Origin: an uncultured Mediterraneibacter sp.
GTDB lineage: Bacteria > Bacillota > Clostridia > Lachnospirales > Lachnospiraceae
Length of the DNA stretch: 64,000 nucleotides
Reading direction: 5' to 3'
Assembly (NCBI GenBank): GCA_944381495.1
Contig: CALWLJ010000004.1
Span: 124,001-188,000 of the forward strand
Made by a program: the position numbers and the translations under genes. Shown one piece after another: positions 1 to 8,175 of this stretch (positions are counted from its first letter, which is position 1; every line of letters begins with the position of its first letter). The notes below the pieces were generated by a model that did no database searches, was not told the DNA's origin, and worked only from the letters and a program-made list of their open reading frames with translations.

Positions 1-3
1 CTC

Positions 4-936
4 TCACCGGTCCGCCCTCCTGTACGCTCTTCTTGAAGCCGGGTCCAGATATGCTCCCAACAGGTCTGTGATCAGATTGACCAGGATGACCACTGTCCCC
101 ATAAAGACCGTAAGGCCCATGATCAGCGTATAATCCCGGTTGGTAATGGAGCCTACAAACTCCCGTCCCATGCCTGGTATGGTAAAGATACTTTCCACCA
201 CAAAGCTCCCTGTCAGCAGGTAAGCAGACGCCGGTCCCACATAATTCAGCACCGGCCGCCAGGCATTTTTCAGAGCATGGGTAAATATGATCCGCCCTGT
301 GCCAAGTCCCTTTGCGCGGGCGAAAAGCACATACTCCTTCTCCATCTCCGCCGCCAGCGTATTTCCGGTCATCCGCGCGATCACCGCTGTCGGATAAAGA
401 GCAAGAGCCGTCACGGGAAGGACATAATGGGCGGGTGACAGAAGTCCCGACGCCGGGAACCATTTCAGACGGACACTGAACACGAGGAGCAGCAGGATGG
501 CCGCCGCAAAGCTGGGGATGCCCGCCGCCAGCATTCCTCCGGCGGAGATCACCTCCCGCACTGCTTTTCGGCGGGATACCGCCATAAGGATGCCCAGCGC
601 TGTCCCCACGAGGATTGCTGCAGCCAGGACAAGGATCCCCAGTGTGGCAGTCACCGGCCACGTCCTGGCGATGATATCGGTCACCCGGGTACCCGGATCC
701 TCATAGGAGACACCCAGATCTCCCCGGAGCAGATTCCCCAGATAGACAGCAAACTGTTCGGTCAGGGGCCGGTCCAGTCCGTACTCCTGCTCGATGGCCT
801 CAACCACCTGTTCCGACACGGCACCTCTCTGGAAAGGACTGCCAGGCATGAGCCTGACGAGGAAAAATGTAACACAGACAAGAACAAACAGGGCCAGAAG
901 CCCTGTCAGGAGCCGTTTCCATGTATAACGCAGCAT
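4..936 (-). CDS. Oligopeptide/nickel-type ABC transporter permease (DppB/OppB family)
   Basis: Inner-membrane permease subunit of a binding-protein-dependent importer for peptides, nickel or similar solutes. The 310-residue product has the family's usual length and layout: a first membrane helix near residues 9-29, a long external loop, then five more helices. The ATPase-contacting EAA loop (EKEYVLFARAKGLG) lies at about residues 199-212, and PGMGREFVG near residues 254-262 is the typical OppB C-terminal signature. It starts at ATG 936 behind a purine-rich site. The partner permease, the ATPases and the solute-binding protein are not seen and probably lie beyond the left edge. Substrate cannot be assigned. 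Confidence 0.88.
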   Translation of the reverse strand: MLRYTWKRLLTGLLALFVLVCVTFFLVRLMPGSPFQRGAVSEQVVEAIEQEYGLDRPLTEQFAVYLGNLLRGDLGVSYEDPGTRVTDIIARTWPVTATLGILVLAAAILVGTALGILMAVSRRKAVREVISAGGMLAAGIPSFAAAILLLLVFSVRLKWFPASGLLSPAHYVLPVTALALYPTAVIARMTGNTLAAEMEKEYVLFARAKGLGTGRIIFTHALKNAWRPVLNYVGPASAYLLTGSFVVESIFTIPGMGREFVGSITNRDYTLIMGLTVFMGTVVILVNLITDLLGAYLDPASRRAYRRADR

Positions 937-1033
937 TTTCCCTCACACTCCTTTCCATAGGCCGTCCGCCCTGTTCCGCCGTTTTCTTTGCTGACTTTCA
1001 CACTTGTCCGCATTCATATCTGACCGTTCCGCT

Positions 1034-2056
1034 CTATAAGAGTTCTTCCAACCGCCGGATATCTCCGCTCTCTGTCGCCCAGCTTGTGGCAAAGCGGACC
1101 GTCGTATGGTTCTCATCCGCCTTCTCCCAGAAGCTGACCGCAACTTCTTTCTTCAGTCTCTCCAGCATCTCGTCCTCCAGGATGACAAACTGCTGATTGG
1201 TGGGAGATTCCCAGGCGAACCGGCTCCCTTTCTTCCTCAGGACTTCTTTCAGCTCTTCCGCCATCTGAATGGCGTGGCGGCTGATCTCAAAATACAGATC
1301 ATCTGTAAACAAAGTGTCAAACTGGATACCCAGCAGTCTTCCCTTTGCCAGCAGAGCGCCATGCTGTTTCACCGCTGTCATGAAATGCCGGGGCGCCTTC
1401 CTGGGAAATACCACCGCCTCCCCACATAATGCTCCCACCTTGGTCCCTCCGATATAAAACACATCACAGAGGCTGGCAATATCAGGCAGCGTCACATCTG
1501 TCCCGCTGCTCATCAGGCCATATCCAAGCCGCGCTCCATCCAGAAACAGCGGGATCTCATACTGCCTGCAGATCTGTGAGAGCTGTTCCAGCTCCTGCTT
1601 TGTATACAGTGTTCCGAACTCCGTGGGGTGAGAGATGTAGACCATCCCTGGGAATACCATATGCTCGTGGTTCTCATCCTGGTAGAATCCTGCAAGATAC
1701 CGCTCCAGTACCTTCGGGGCGATCTTCCCGTCCCTGTGGGGAACTGTCAGCACCTTATGCCCTGTAAACTCTACTGCTCCTGCCTCATGTACAGCCACAT
1801 GTCCGGTATCTGCCGCCACAACACCCTCATACCCTTGCAGCATGGCGTCGATCACCACTGCATTGGTCTGGGTGCCGCCGACGAGGAAATGCACTTCCCC
1901 GCCTTCACATCCGCATGCTGCCAGGATCTTTTTCCGCGCGTTCTCACAGTAAGGATCCGTCCCGTAACCGGACAGCGGCTCCCGGTTGGTCTCCATAAGC
2001 CGTTTCAGTATCTCGGGATGCGCCCCCTGATTATAATCGTTTTCAAATGATATCAT
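1034..2056 (-). CDS. Threonine-aldolase-like PLP enzyme (beta-eliminating lyase family)
   Basis: Predicted low-specificity L-threonine aldolase, a cytosolic PLP enzyme that splits threonine or allo-threonine to glycine and acetaldehyde. The 340-residue protein shows the substrate/PLP loop GTQTNA at residues 61-66, the cofactor-nitrogen aspartate in LDGAR at 172-176, and the probable Schiff-base lysine K206 in YIGGTKVGA. The ATG at 2056 is preferred over in-frame starts further upstream because those lie inside the preceding acetyltransferase gene and because the family N-terminus ([15 protein letters not shown]) begins here. It overlaps that gene by 14 bp, so the two are co-transcribed. A related aldolase or tryptophanase-type lyase is possible. 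Confidence 0.8.
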   Translation of the reverse strand: MISFENDYNQGAHPEILKRLMETNREPLSGYGTDPYCENARKKILAACGCEGGEVHFLVGGTQTNAVVIDAMLQGYEGVVAADTGHVAVHEAGAVEFTGHKVLTVPHRDGKIAPKVLERYLAGFYQDENHEHMVFPGMVYISHPTEFGTLYTKQELEQLSQICRQYEIPLFLDGARLGYGLMSSGTDVTLPDIASLCDVFYIGGTKVGALCGEAVVFPRKAPRHFMTAVKQHGALLAKGRLLGIQFDTLFTDDLYFEISRHAIQMAEELKEVLRKKGSRFAWESPTNQQFVILEDEMLERLKKEVAVSFWEKADENHTTVRFATSWATESGDIRRLEELL

Positions 2057-2654
2057 GATCGATCTTCCTGTCCTTGAAATAATATTCTCTGTCATGCTCT
2101 CCGATCTCACGGAGCACACGGCATGGATTTCCCACTGCCACAACATTATCGGGGATATCCTTTGTCACAACGCTGCCCGCGCCGATCACCACATTATCAC
2201 CGATGGTGATTCCGGGAACAATGATCACACCTGCCCCGATCCAGCAGTTTCTCCCGATATGTACGGGCATATTGTACTGGTAGAGCTTTTCCCTCAGTTC
2301 CGGAAGGATGGGGTGTCCCGCCGAAGCCACAGTCACATTAGGGCCGAACATGGTATAGTCGCCCACATAAATATGGGTGTCATCCACCATGGTCAAGTTG
2401 AAATTCGCGTAAACGTACTTTCCAAAATGTACATGCTTCCCGCCGAAATTTGCATGGAAAGGCGGCTCCACATAACATCCCTCTCCGATCTCAGCGAACA
2501 TCTCCTGCAAAAGTTTCTCCCGCTTCTTTCCCTCTGTGGGACGGGTCATATTATAATCATACAGACGATCCAGACATTTGTTCTGTTCTTCCATGATCTC
2601 ATCGTCATAGGGGAGATAAAGCTCCCCTGTATGCATCTTTTCCTTCATACACAT
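2043..2654 (-). CDS. Maltose/galactoside O-acetyltransferase-like protein
   Basis: Left-handed beta-helix acetyltransferase that moves acetyl from acetyl-CoA to a sugar hydroxyl. The 203-residue product has the family's N-terminal cap ([14 protein letters not shown]), hexapeptide repeats from about residue 75 to 185, the catalytic-type histidine in ASAGHPI, and the closing NPCRVLREI typical of Maa/LacA. A few residues separate possible starts (ATG 2654, 2648 or 2636). It is the first gene of a two-gene unit with the threonine-aldolase-like enzyme, and a sigma-A promoter lies just upstream. The real acceptor is unknown; such enzymes often act as detoxifying thiogalactoside or maltose acetylases. 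Confidence 0.85.
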   Translation of the reverse strand: MCMKEKMHTGELYLPYDDEIMEEQNKCLDRLYDYNMTRPTEGKKREKLLQEMFAEIGEGCYVEPPFHANFGGKHVHFGKYVYANFNLTMVDDTHIYVGDYTMFGPNVTVASAGHPILPELREKLYQYNMPVHIGRNCWIGAGVIIVPGITIGDNVVIGAGSVVTKDIPDNVVAVGNPCRVLREIGEHDREYYFKDRKIDHDII

Positions 2655-2706
2655 AATGGCAGACTCCTTTGCTCTGAATTTCCCGAATCAGCAGGAATAC
2701 TTTCTA

Positions 2707-2735
2707 AGTGTACCGTAATCTGTCAGAAATATCAA
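2707..2735 (-). promoter_or_regulatory. Sigma-A-type promoter for the acetyltransferase/aldolase pair
   Basis: Reading the minus strand, a -35 hexamer TTGATA (2735-2730) is followed by a 17-bp spacer and a -10 hexamer TACACT (2712-2707), about 50 bp before the acetyltransferase start. The -35 touches the foot of the terminator hairpin of the preceding gene. Prediction from sequence only. Confidence 0.55.
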
Positions 2736-2779
2736 GACAGCCGCCGGACCTTTCCAAAATCACCGGTCCGCGGCTGTCT
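2735..2779 (-). terminator. Intrinsic terminator after the M32 peptidase gene
   Basis: A GC-rich hairpin with arms AGACAGCCGCCGGACC and GGTCCGCGGCTGTCT lies about 110 bp past the M32 peptidase stop codon. On the minus strand it is followed by TTGATATTTCTG, a weak U-rich tail. It would separate the TetR/AbgT/peptidase operon from the acetyltransferase unit. Confidence 0.6.
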
Positions 2780-2887
2780 CTTCCATGTTCCATATTATTC
2801 TGCCTTTTCAGTCAAAGCCTCCGATGCAGGCATGTCCGCCTGGCTCGTTGCTCGCAGGAATAAAACGATGCTTACAAAAGGGGCTTA

Positions 2888-4390
2888 TCATTTCTGCGGC
2901 AGGTAGATCTGTTCCAGATACCGGAGGAAAGGCTCTGCATCCAGTCCTTTTCCTGTCAGTTTACGTATCATCTCATCTGCTGTATAGCAGCACCCGTACT
3001 GCCAGATCTTCTCCTCCATCCACTGTGATATGGATCTCACATCTCCTCTTGCCAGACGGGCTTCCATATCCGGGATATCCTTCTTCATGGCGTCAAGGAT
3101 CTGGCCGTCATAAATATTTCCCAGTGCATAACTCTGGAAATATCCGATATAATCTCCTGCCCAGTGCATATCCTGGAGCACACCTTCTGTGTCATTGGAC
3201 GGGCGGATGCCGAGATAAGTCTCATATTTATCGTTCCATGCTTCTGCCATGTCCTCTGCCTTCAGTTCACCTGCAAAATAATCCCGCTCCAGCTCAAACC
3301 TGAGGATCGCGTGGAGACTGTAGGTCACTTCATCTGAAGAAATGCGTCTCAGACTTGGCTTCACCTGATGGGTCATATCATAGAACTGCTGAAGCGAAAT
3401 CTGACGGAACATAGGTATCTCTTCCTGAAGTCTGGGATAGTAATATTCCCAGTAGGCATGGCTGTGTCCCACCATATTTTCGAAAAACCGGGCATTTGCC
3501 TCATGGAAGCCGCCCTCAATGCCGCCCCACATCCCGGCTTCCACCATCCGTTCACTGCTGCTGCAGGAATACATCGCGTGTCCCGCCTCATGAAGGCAGG
3601 TAAAGATCAGGTTATAGCTGCCGCTCCGGTAAGTGGATACGCGGGCGTCCCGGGGCCCCATAAAGGAAGTAAAGCCATGGACCACACGGTCGTTGAACCC
3701 GCCCCGCTCCGGACGGTAGCCCAGTTCCCGGGCAAGGCTCTGGGCAAAGGCAGCCATCTGTTCCGGATCGCTGTCCGGGATCGGTCCCGCCTCCTGCGTG
3801 TCTGCCTGTCCCGAAACTGATATTTTATGAAGCAGCGCACGCAGACCTTTCTTTAATATATCAAACTGTTCCGACACCTCCTTTACCGACAGTCCTTCAT
3901 CTGTCATCCCCACCAGTGTCTCGAAAGCCGGTACATCAGGATCGATGGCCCGAGCAATCTCCTTCTTCAGTTCAAAAGCCCGTTTCAGCCACGGCATGAA
4001 TATGCCGTAGTCCTTTGCAGCCCTGGCCTGATTCCACGCCTTCATGCAGTCCGCCTTGATCATGTTGTAGCTGCGCAAAGTATCTTCAGGCGTCATTACC
4101 GCGTTGCGGTAGCGGAACCGGAAGGTACGGATGAGTCCCCGTTCCACATCATCTTCGATTTCATCCGGAGAGACTCCTGACAGATACGCGGCCGAACGCC
4201 GGGCATCCTCTCCCCGGTAGAGTGCGTTTTTTCCGTCTCCGATAAAGGCAGCCGTCTCCTGACGGTAGGCTGCTCCCTCATCCGGCAGGGCAGACCATTG
4301 GTCGTACTCAAACAGCGACTCTATACTCTTATAATATCTGAATTTCCGGTTCAGTTCTTTTATCGTACTTATACATTCCTGATAATTCAC
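2888..4390 (-). CDS. M32 family metallocarboxypeptidase (carboxypeptidase Taq type)
   Basis: Zinc (or cobalt) carboxypeptidase that trims C-terminal amino acids from peptides in the cytoplasm. The HExxH metal site is HEAGH at residues 267-271, and the length of 500 residues is exactly that of the family. The chosen start is GTG at 4390 because a strong AAGGAGG lies seven bases before it; an ATG at 4435 would add 15 residues without homology-like character and lacks such a site. It is the last gene of the set with the amidohydrolase and the AbgT transporter, suggesting it helps digest what the transporter brings in. Confidence 0.9.
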   Translation of the reverse strand: MNYQECISTIKELNRKFRYYKSIESLFEYDQWSALPDEGAAYRQETAAFIGDGKNALYRGEDARRSAAYLSGVSPDEIEDDVERGLIRTFRFRYRNAVMTPEDTLRSYNMIKADCMKAWNQARAAKDYGIFMPWLKRAFELKKEIARAIDPDVPAFETLVGMTDEGLSVKEVSEQFDILKKGLRALLHKISVSGQADTQEAGPIPDSDPEQMAAFAQSLARELGYRPERGGFNDRVVHGFTSFMGPRDARVSTYRSGSYNLIFTCLHEAGHAMYSCSSSERMVEAGMWGGIEGGFHEANARFFENMVGHSHAYWEYYYPRLQEEIPMFRQISLQQFYDMTHQVKPSLRRISSDEVTYSLHAILRFELERDYFAGELKAEDMAEAWNDKYETYLGIRPSNDTEGVLQDMHWAGDYIGYFQSYALGNIYDGQILDAMKKDIPDMEARLARGDVRSISQWMEEKIWQYGCCYTADEMIRKLTGKGLDAEPFLRYLEQIYLPQK

Positions 4391-4444
4391 AGTTAAACCT
4401 CCTTGCCATTTCTCAGACGAATCTGCTGATTTCACTCTGGTTCT

Positions 4445-5710
4445 CTACCGATATGCCTCCAGCATGGAGACAGGAGTGTATTCCACGCCCTCCTTCATCA
4501 CAAAGGCGCAGTCCAGCAGAGCCTTGTCATCCTTCAGGATATTCCTTCTCCAGGCGGCCACATCCGCCAGTTTTCCCGGCTCGATGGTACCGATCTCATT
4601 CTCCAGCCCCAGGATCCGCGCATTCTCGGCGGTCGCGGCCTTCAGAGCACGGTAAGGCGAGATACCGTTCCTGAGCCATGCGGAATATTCCCGTCCACAT
4701 TCATAGTTCTGATAATTGACCACCAGATCCGTGCCGTATCCCAGACGGAGATCACTATCGATCAGCAGTCTGCGGCTCTCCACAAGCTGATCCCGGTAAT
4801 AACGCAGCTTGCGCTGGAATTCCGGCGACTTCTCCGCCAGCTTTTCTTCATCCAGAAGAACGATCTCATCGTAGGGACACAGAGTAGGCACTACATAAAT
4901 GTCTTTCTCCTCCAACAGCCGGATCGTCTTCTTATCCGCCAGAGATGCATGCTCGATTCCGTCGATTCCCAGCTCTGCCAGTGTGGTGATCAGTTCTCCG
5001 GTATAGGCATGGGCAGTGACTGTCCTGTGAAGGGAATGGGCCGTGTCAATGATCGCCGCCATCTCATCATCGGACAGCTGCTTGTCCTCCGGGGAATCAT
5101 TGGGAGTGAAAAAGCCCCCGGTTGCCATGATCTTGATAAAATCTGCTCCCAGCTTCACTTCATGCCGCACCGCGTCACGGAAGAACTCGGGACCGCTGCC
5201 CATGGTCGGATACTGTCTCTCAAGGAATCCCGACAGCGCCGGATTGGAGGCCACACTCTGCGAGGGATCCCCATGGCTTCCCGGAGCGCAGAGGAAATGA
5301 GGAGCCACTACCATTCGGGCGCCCTGGATAAATCCCCGGTCGATGGCGCGACGCACATCCAGGGAATAGTCCTCCCGGAACCAGCCCACATGCCGTATCG
5401 TAGTAAATCCTCCTGAAAGGGCACGTCGGGCGCACTCCGCAGCGGCAAGTGCCCGCATACCGTCCGAATACCAGACCGTATCCTTCGGGATCTCCCGCCA
5501 GTCAAAAAAAGAGGCATGCACATGGGCGTCGATCATCCCCGGCGTTACCGTCAGCCCGGACAGATCAATAACCTGGCATCCTGCAGGCTGAGCCGTATGT
5601 TTCCCTACTTCCAGTATTCTTTTATCCCGGATCAGGATCTCCTGATGCTCTCTCAGTTCATCATGGATCCCGTCGTAAAGCTTTCCACAGATCAGTTTTA
5701 TATCATTCAT
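4445..5710 (-). CDS. Amidohydrolase (imidazolonepropionase / Xaa-Pro or Xaa-Arg dipeptidase-like)
   Basis: Metal-dependent hydrolase of the amidohydrolase superfamily, 421 residues. The binuclear metal site is visible in order: HVH at residues 63-65, a lysine likely to be carboxylated (K193 in DFIKIMATGG), H234 (TAHAYT), H254 (GIEHAS) and D328 (GYGTD). Proteins of this group often cleave N-acyl amino acids or dipeptides. The start at ATG 5710 follows GGAGATAA; a longer frame up to 5803 has no ribosome site and an unlikely N-terminus. Between the AbgT transporter and the M32 peptidase, it is the probable enzyme acting on the imported substrate. Substrate unknown. Confidence 0.83.
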   Translation of the reverse strand: MNDIKLICGKLYDGIHDELREHQEILIRDKRILEVGKHTAQPAGCQVIDLSGLTVTPGMIDAHVHASFFDWREIPKDTVWYSDGMRALAAAECARRALSGGFTTIRHVGWFREDYSLDVRRAIDRGFIQGARMVVAPHFLCAPGSHGDPSQSVASNPALSGFLERQYPTMGSGPEFFRDAVRHEVKLGADFIKIMATGGFFTPNDSPEDKQLSDDEMAAIIDTAHSLHRTVTAHAYTGELITTLAELGIDGIEHASLADKKTIRLLEEKDIYVVPTLCPYDEIVLLDEEKLAEKSPEFQRKLRYYRDQLVESRRLLIDSDLRLGYGTDLVVNYQNYECGREYSAWLRNGISPYRALKAATAENARILGLENEIGTIEPGKLADVAAWRRNILKDDKALLDCAFVMKEGVEYTPVSMLEAYR

Positions 5711-5812
5711 ATTTATCTCCTGTCCGAAAAGAGCCGCCGCATGTCCACATGCCGCAGCCCTCTTCTTTCTTGTACGAAATGATGTTGGGGTTAAAAGCCC
5801 CAAACTATAATG

Positions 5813-7318
5813 TTACATAAACACAGAAGCTCCCGGTCCGAGAGGCAGGTCGAATACCATCCATACGATCACCTGTACGATCCAGACCAGCAGGAAAGCA
5901 ATCGAATACGGGAGGGTCATGGAAATGATCGTGCCGATTCCGGTTTTCTTGTCGTATTTCTGTGCCATACCGATCACGATAGGCAGATACGGGTAGATCG
6001 GCGTCAGCGGATTTGCGATGGAATCTCCGATTCTGTAGACTACCTGGGCGAACTCCGGAGAATATCCCAGGAGCATGAACATGGGCACAAAGATCGGGGC
6101 AAAGATATACCATTTTGCCGTACCGCTGGTCATAAAGAAATTCACCACAATCGTCAGCAGGATCACGCCGATTACAAGCGGGATTCCTGTAAAGCCAACA
6201 TTCTGCAGAGCATTTGACGCATTGACCGCAATAATAGTTCCCAGATTCGTGTAACTGAACATGTTGATAAACTGGGCAATAACAAATACGAGCACCACAT
6301 AGCCGGTCAGGGACTGCAGGGAATCTGCCATCATCTTCGGCACATCACCGCTGCTCTTGATCGTTCCCACAGTCTTGCCATATACGACACCTGCAAGGAT
6401 AAAGTACACGATCAGGATCGGTACCAGTCCGTTAATAAACGGCGACTCAAGGATACTGCCGTTCTCTCCGCGGAGGATTCCGTTATGGGGAATCAGGCAG
6501 ACAAGAAGGAGCGCAATATAGATCAGCGTAAAGATTCCTGTATTACGAAGACCTTTTTTCTCCACATCGGTGGCAACCCGCTCCGATGCTTTCTCAGACC
6601 CTCTATATTCGCCCAATCTGGGGGTGATGATCCTGTCATTGACAAACACGCCGACAAATGTAAGCAGGAAAGTCGATGCGATCATGAAATACCAGTTGAT
6701 AGCCGGCGTCAGACTTATCTCCGGATCGATCAGCTGGGCTGCCTCCTCTGTCACTCCATAGAGAAGCGCGTCAGTAGCTGTGATCAGTACATTGGCGGTA
6801 AATCCTGCATTCGTAGCTGCATATCCTGCGATCAGACCGGCGATCGGGTGTTTTCCCATAGCCTGGAACGCCGTTGCCGCCAGCGCGGGGATCACAATGA
6901 TCGATGCCTCGGATGCAATACTTCCGTTAATACCCAGAAACAATACGGTAGCGCTCAGCGCCCACAGCGGCACGCCCAGGATTGCTCTCCGCATGAAAGT
7001 ATCCAGCAGTCCCGATCCCTCTGCAAGTCCGATGGCCATTTGCATGGCAAGGACCAGGCCCAGAGGCGCAAATGTTGAAAAGTTGTTCAGCATGTTCTCC
7101 ACGATCCATACCAGACCGTCTCTGCTGATAATGTTCTGTACTTCTACCAGCTCGCCGGTGGTCGGATTCACTGCAGAAACCCCGATCAGAGAAAGCACTG
7201 CAGAGACAACCGCAAGAATAGCGATAATGTACAAGAACAGGATAAACGGATGGGGGAGCATGTTGCCCACACGTTCAATGGTCCCCAGGACGCCGCCTGT
7301 TTTTCGTTCTTTTTCCAT
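5813..7318 (-). CDS. AbgT family transporter
   Basis: Integral membrane transporter of the AbgT family, named for E. coli p-aminobenzoyl-glutamate uptake; some members instead export sulfonamides. The 501-residue protein has the family length, many hydrophobic helices and two helical hairpin regions with conserved small residues (for example MTSGTAKWYIFAPIFVPM near 390-410 and TPIYPYLP near 435-445). It heads the operon with the amidohydrolase and M32 peptidase. A promoter overlapped downstream by a 24-bp palindrome lies before it, and a TetR regulator gene lies just upstream, so control by that regulator is likely. Whether the cargo is p-aminobenzoyl-glutamate or another acyl-amino acid is not decided by sequence. 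Confidence 0.86.
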   Translation of the reverse strand: MEKERKTGGVLGTIERVGNMLPHPFILFLYIIAILAVVSAVLSLIGVSAVNPTTGELVEVQNIISRDGLVWIVENMLNNFSTFAPLGLVLAMQMAIGLAEGSGLLDTFMRRAILGVPLWALSATVLFLGINGSIASEASIIVIPALAATAFQAMGKHPIAGLIAGYAATNAGFTANVLITATDALLYGVTEEAAQLIDPEISLTPAINWYFMIASTFLLTFVGVFVNDRIITPRLGEYRGSEKASERVATDVEKKGLRNTGIFTLIYIALLLVCLIPHNGILRGENGSILESPFINGLVPILIVYFILAGVVYGKTVGTIKSSGDVPKMMADSLQSLTGYVVLVFVIAQFINMFSYTNLGTIIAVNASNALQNVGFTGIPLVIGVILLTIVVNFFMTSGTAKWYIFAPIFVPMFMLLGYSPEFAQVVYRIGDSIANPLTPIYPYLPIVIGMAQKYDKKTGIGTIISMTLPYSIAFLLVWIVQVIVWMVFDLPLGPGASVFM

Positions 7319-7358
7319 AAAACTCTCAATTCCTTTCTGTATAAATATAAAAAATACG

Positions 7359-7382
7359 AAAATATGACTGCAGTCATATTTT
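7359..7382. promoter_or_regulatory. 24-bp perfect palindrome, candidate TetR operator
   Basis: A perfect inverted repeat whose half-site is AAAATATGACTG sits 13 bp downstream of the predicted -10 of the AbgT promoter, across the expected transcription start. Length and symmetry suit a TetR-type dimer, and the only nearby regulator is the TetR gene at 7550-8158. Binding is inferred. Confidence 0.65.
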
Positions 7383-7395
7383 ACTTTATTTTAAT

Positions 7396-7425
7396 ACTAT
7401 ACTGCCTATCTGCAGATTTCGTCAA
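7396..7425 (-). promoter_or_regulatory. Promoter of the AbgT operon
   Basis: Minus-strand -35 TTGACG (7425-7420), an 18-bp spacer and -10 TATAGT (7401-7396). The transcript would start next to the palindrome at 7359-7382 and run into the transporter gene. Sequence prediction. Confidence 0.6.
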
Positions 7426-7445
7426 GAAATTTTCTCATATAAGCC

Positions 7446-7494
7446 GAAATATCGCTGTTTTTTCAGATTAAAACTGGAAAAACAACGATATTTC
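7446..7494. repeat. Long AT-rich inverted repeat between tetR and its target promoter
   Basis: Arms of 21 bp (GAAATATCGCTG... and its complement) with only two mismatches, both G-U compatible in RNA, around a 7-bp loop. On the minus strand it follows the TetR stop but lacks a U-run, so it is a poor terminator; on the plus strand it is followed by TTTGTT. It may be a weak terminator or a second regulatory palindrome. Confidence 0.5.
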
Positions 7495-7549
7495 TTTGTT
7501 CGTATAATTATTCATTCACAAAATTGATGTTCTGCAGTGCCCTTCTATG

Positions 7550-8158
7550 TCAGAATATGGCCTTCCCGGTACAGAGCCCCTGCCGGAACACTTTCAGGAA
7601 CCAGAGACACTCTTCAGTCAGATTCAATTCTCCACCGCTGCTGCACCATTCAAAAAAGACAGATCGGATTCCCCGCAGGATCAGCATCGTAACCTGCTCC
7701 GCATCATACTCCGCCCGGTATATCCCCTGCTGCTGTCCTTCCCGAACCAGGCCGGACAGGATACGGAACAGCGCCCTGTCCTCGTTCAACAGTCTGCTCT
7801 GACTGTCTCCGGAACTGATCTGCTTTGTATACAGTACCCGGATCAGATCCAGACCGATCACATCTCCGGTAAACCGGCATGCGCCCCTGACAATCTCTTC
7901 CAGCCGCTTTTCTACCGGCAGATCATCATCAAGAGAACTCATGATCCTGTCATAATAATCATCATACTGCCGGAGCATTTCCAGAATAATATCTGATTTC
8001 TTCTTAAAATAGATATAAAATGTTCCTTTTGCCACCCCGGCTTTTTTCACGATCTCATCCACGGAGACCTGGTCATACCCCTTCTCCCGGAACAGCTGGA
8101 CCGAACAGTTATACAGATAGCGCCTGGTCCTGTCTCCTTTTGTCTCTCTCTCTTTCAT
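7550..8158 (-). CDS. TetR/AcrR family transcriptional regulator
   Basis: DNA-binding repressor of 202 residues with the TetR helix-turn-helix at about residues 25-55 (VDEIVKKAGVAKGTFYIYFKKKSDI) and a variable helical ligand-binding half. It precedes, in the same direction, the AbgT/amidohydrolase/M32 operon, and a perfect palindrome at that operon's promoter is its likely operator. The ligand would plausibly be the transported substrate. It starts at ATG 8158; the tetrapyrrole gene upstream ends only 17 bp earlier, so it may also be read from upstream. Confidence 0.88.
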   Translation of the reverse strand: MKERETKGDRTRRYLYNCSVQLFREKGYDQVSVDEIVKKAGVAKGTFYIYFKKKSDIILEMLRQYDDYYDRIMSSLDDDLPVEKRLEEIVRGACRFTGDVIGLDLIRVLYTKQISSGDSQSRLLNEDRALFRILSGLVREGQQQGIYRAEYDAEQVTMLILRGIRSVFFEWCSSGGELNLTEECLWFLKVFRQGLCTGKAIF

Positions 8159-8175
8159 ACCGCTGATCTCACTTA

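Noticed and set aside
2055-2906. Plus-strand 283-codon frame opposite the acetyltransferase gene
   Set aside because: Antisense to a clear gene, with composition unlike a real protein and no ribosome site.
5813-7318. Naming the transporter abgT and its substrate p-aminobenzoyl-glutamate
   Set aside because: The family includes drug exporters and the neighbouring hydrolases differ from AbgA/AbgB, so only the family is stated.
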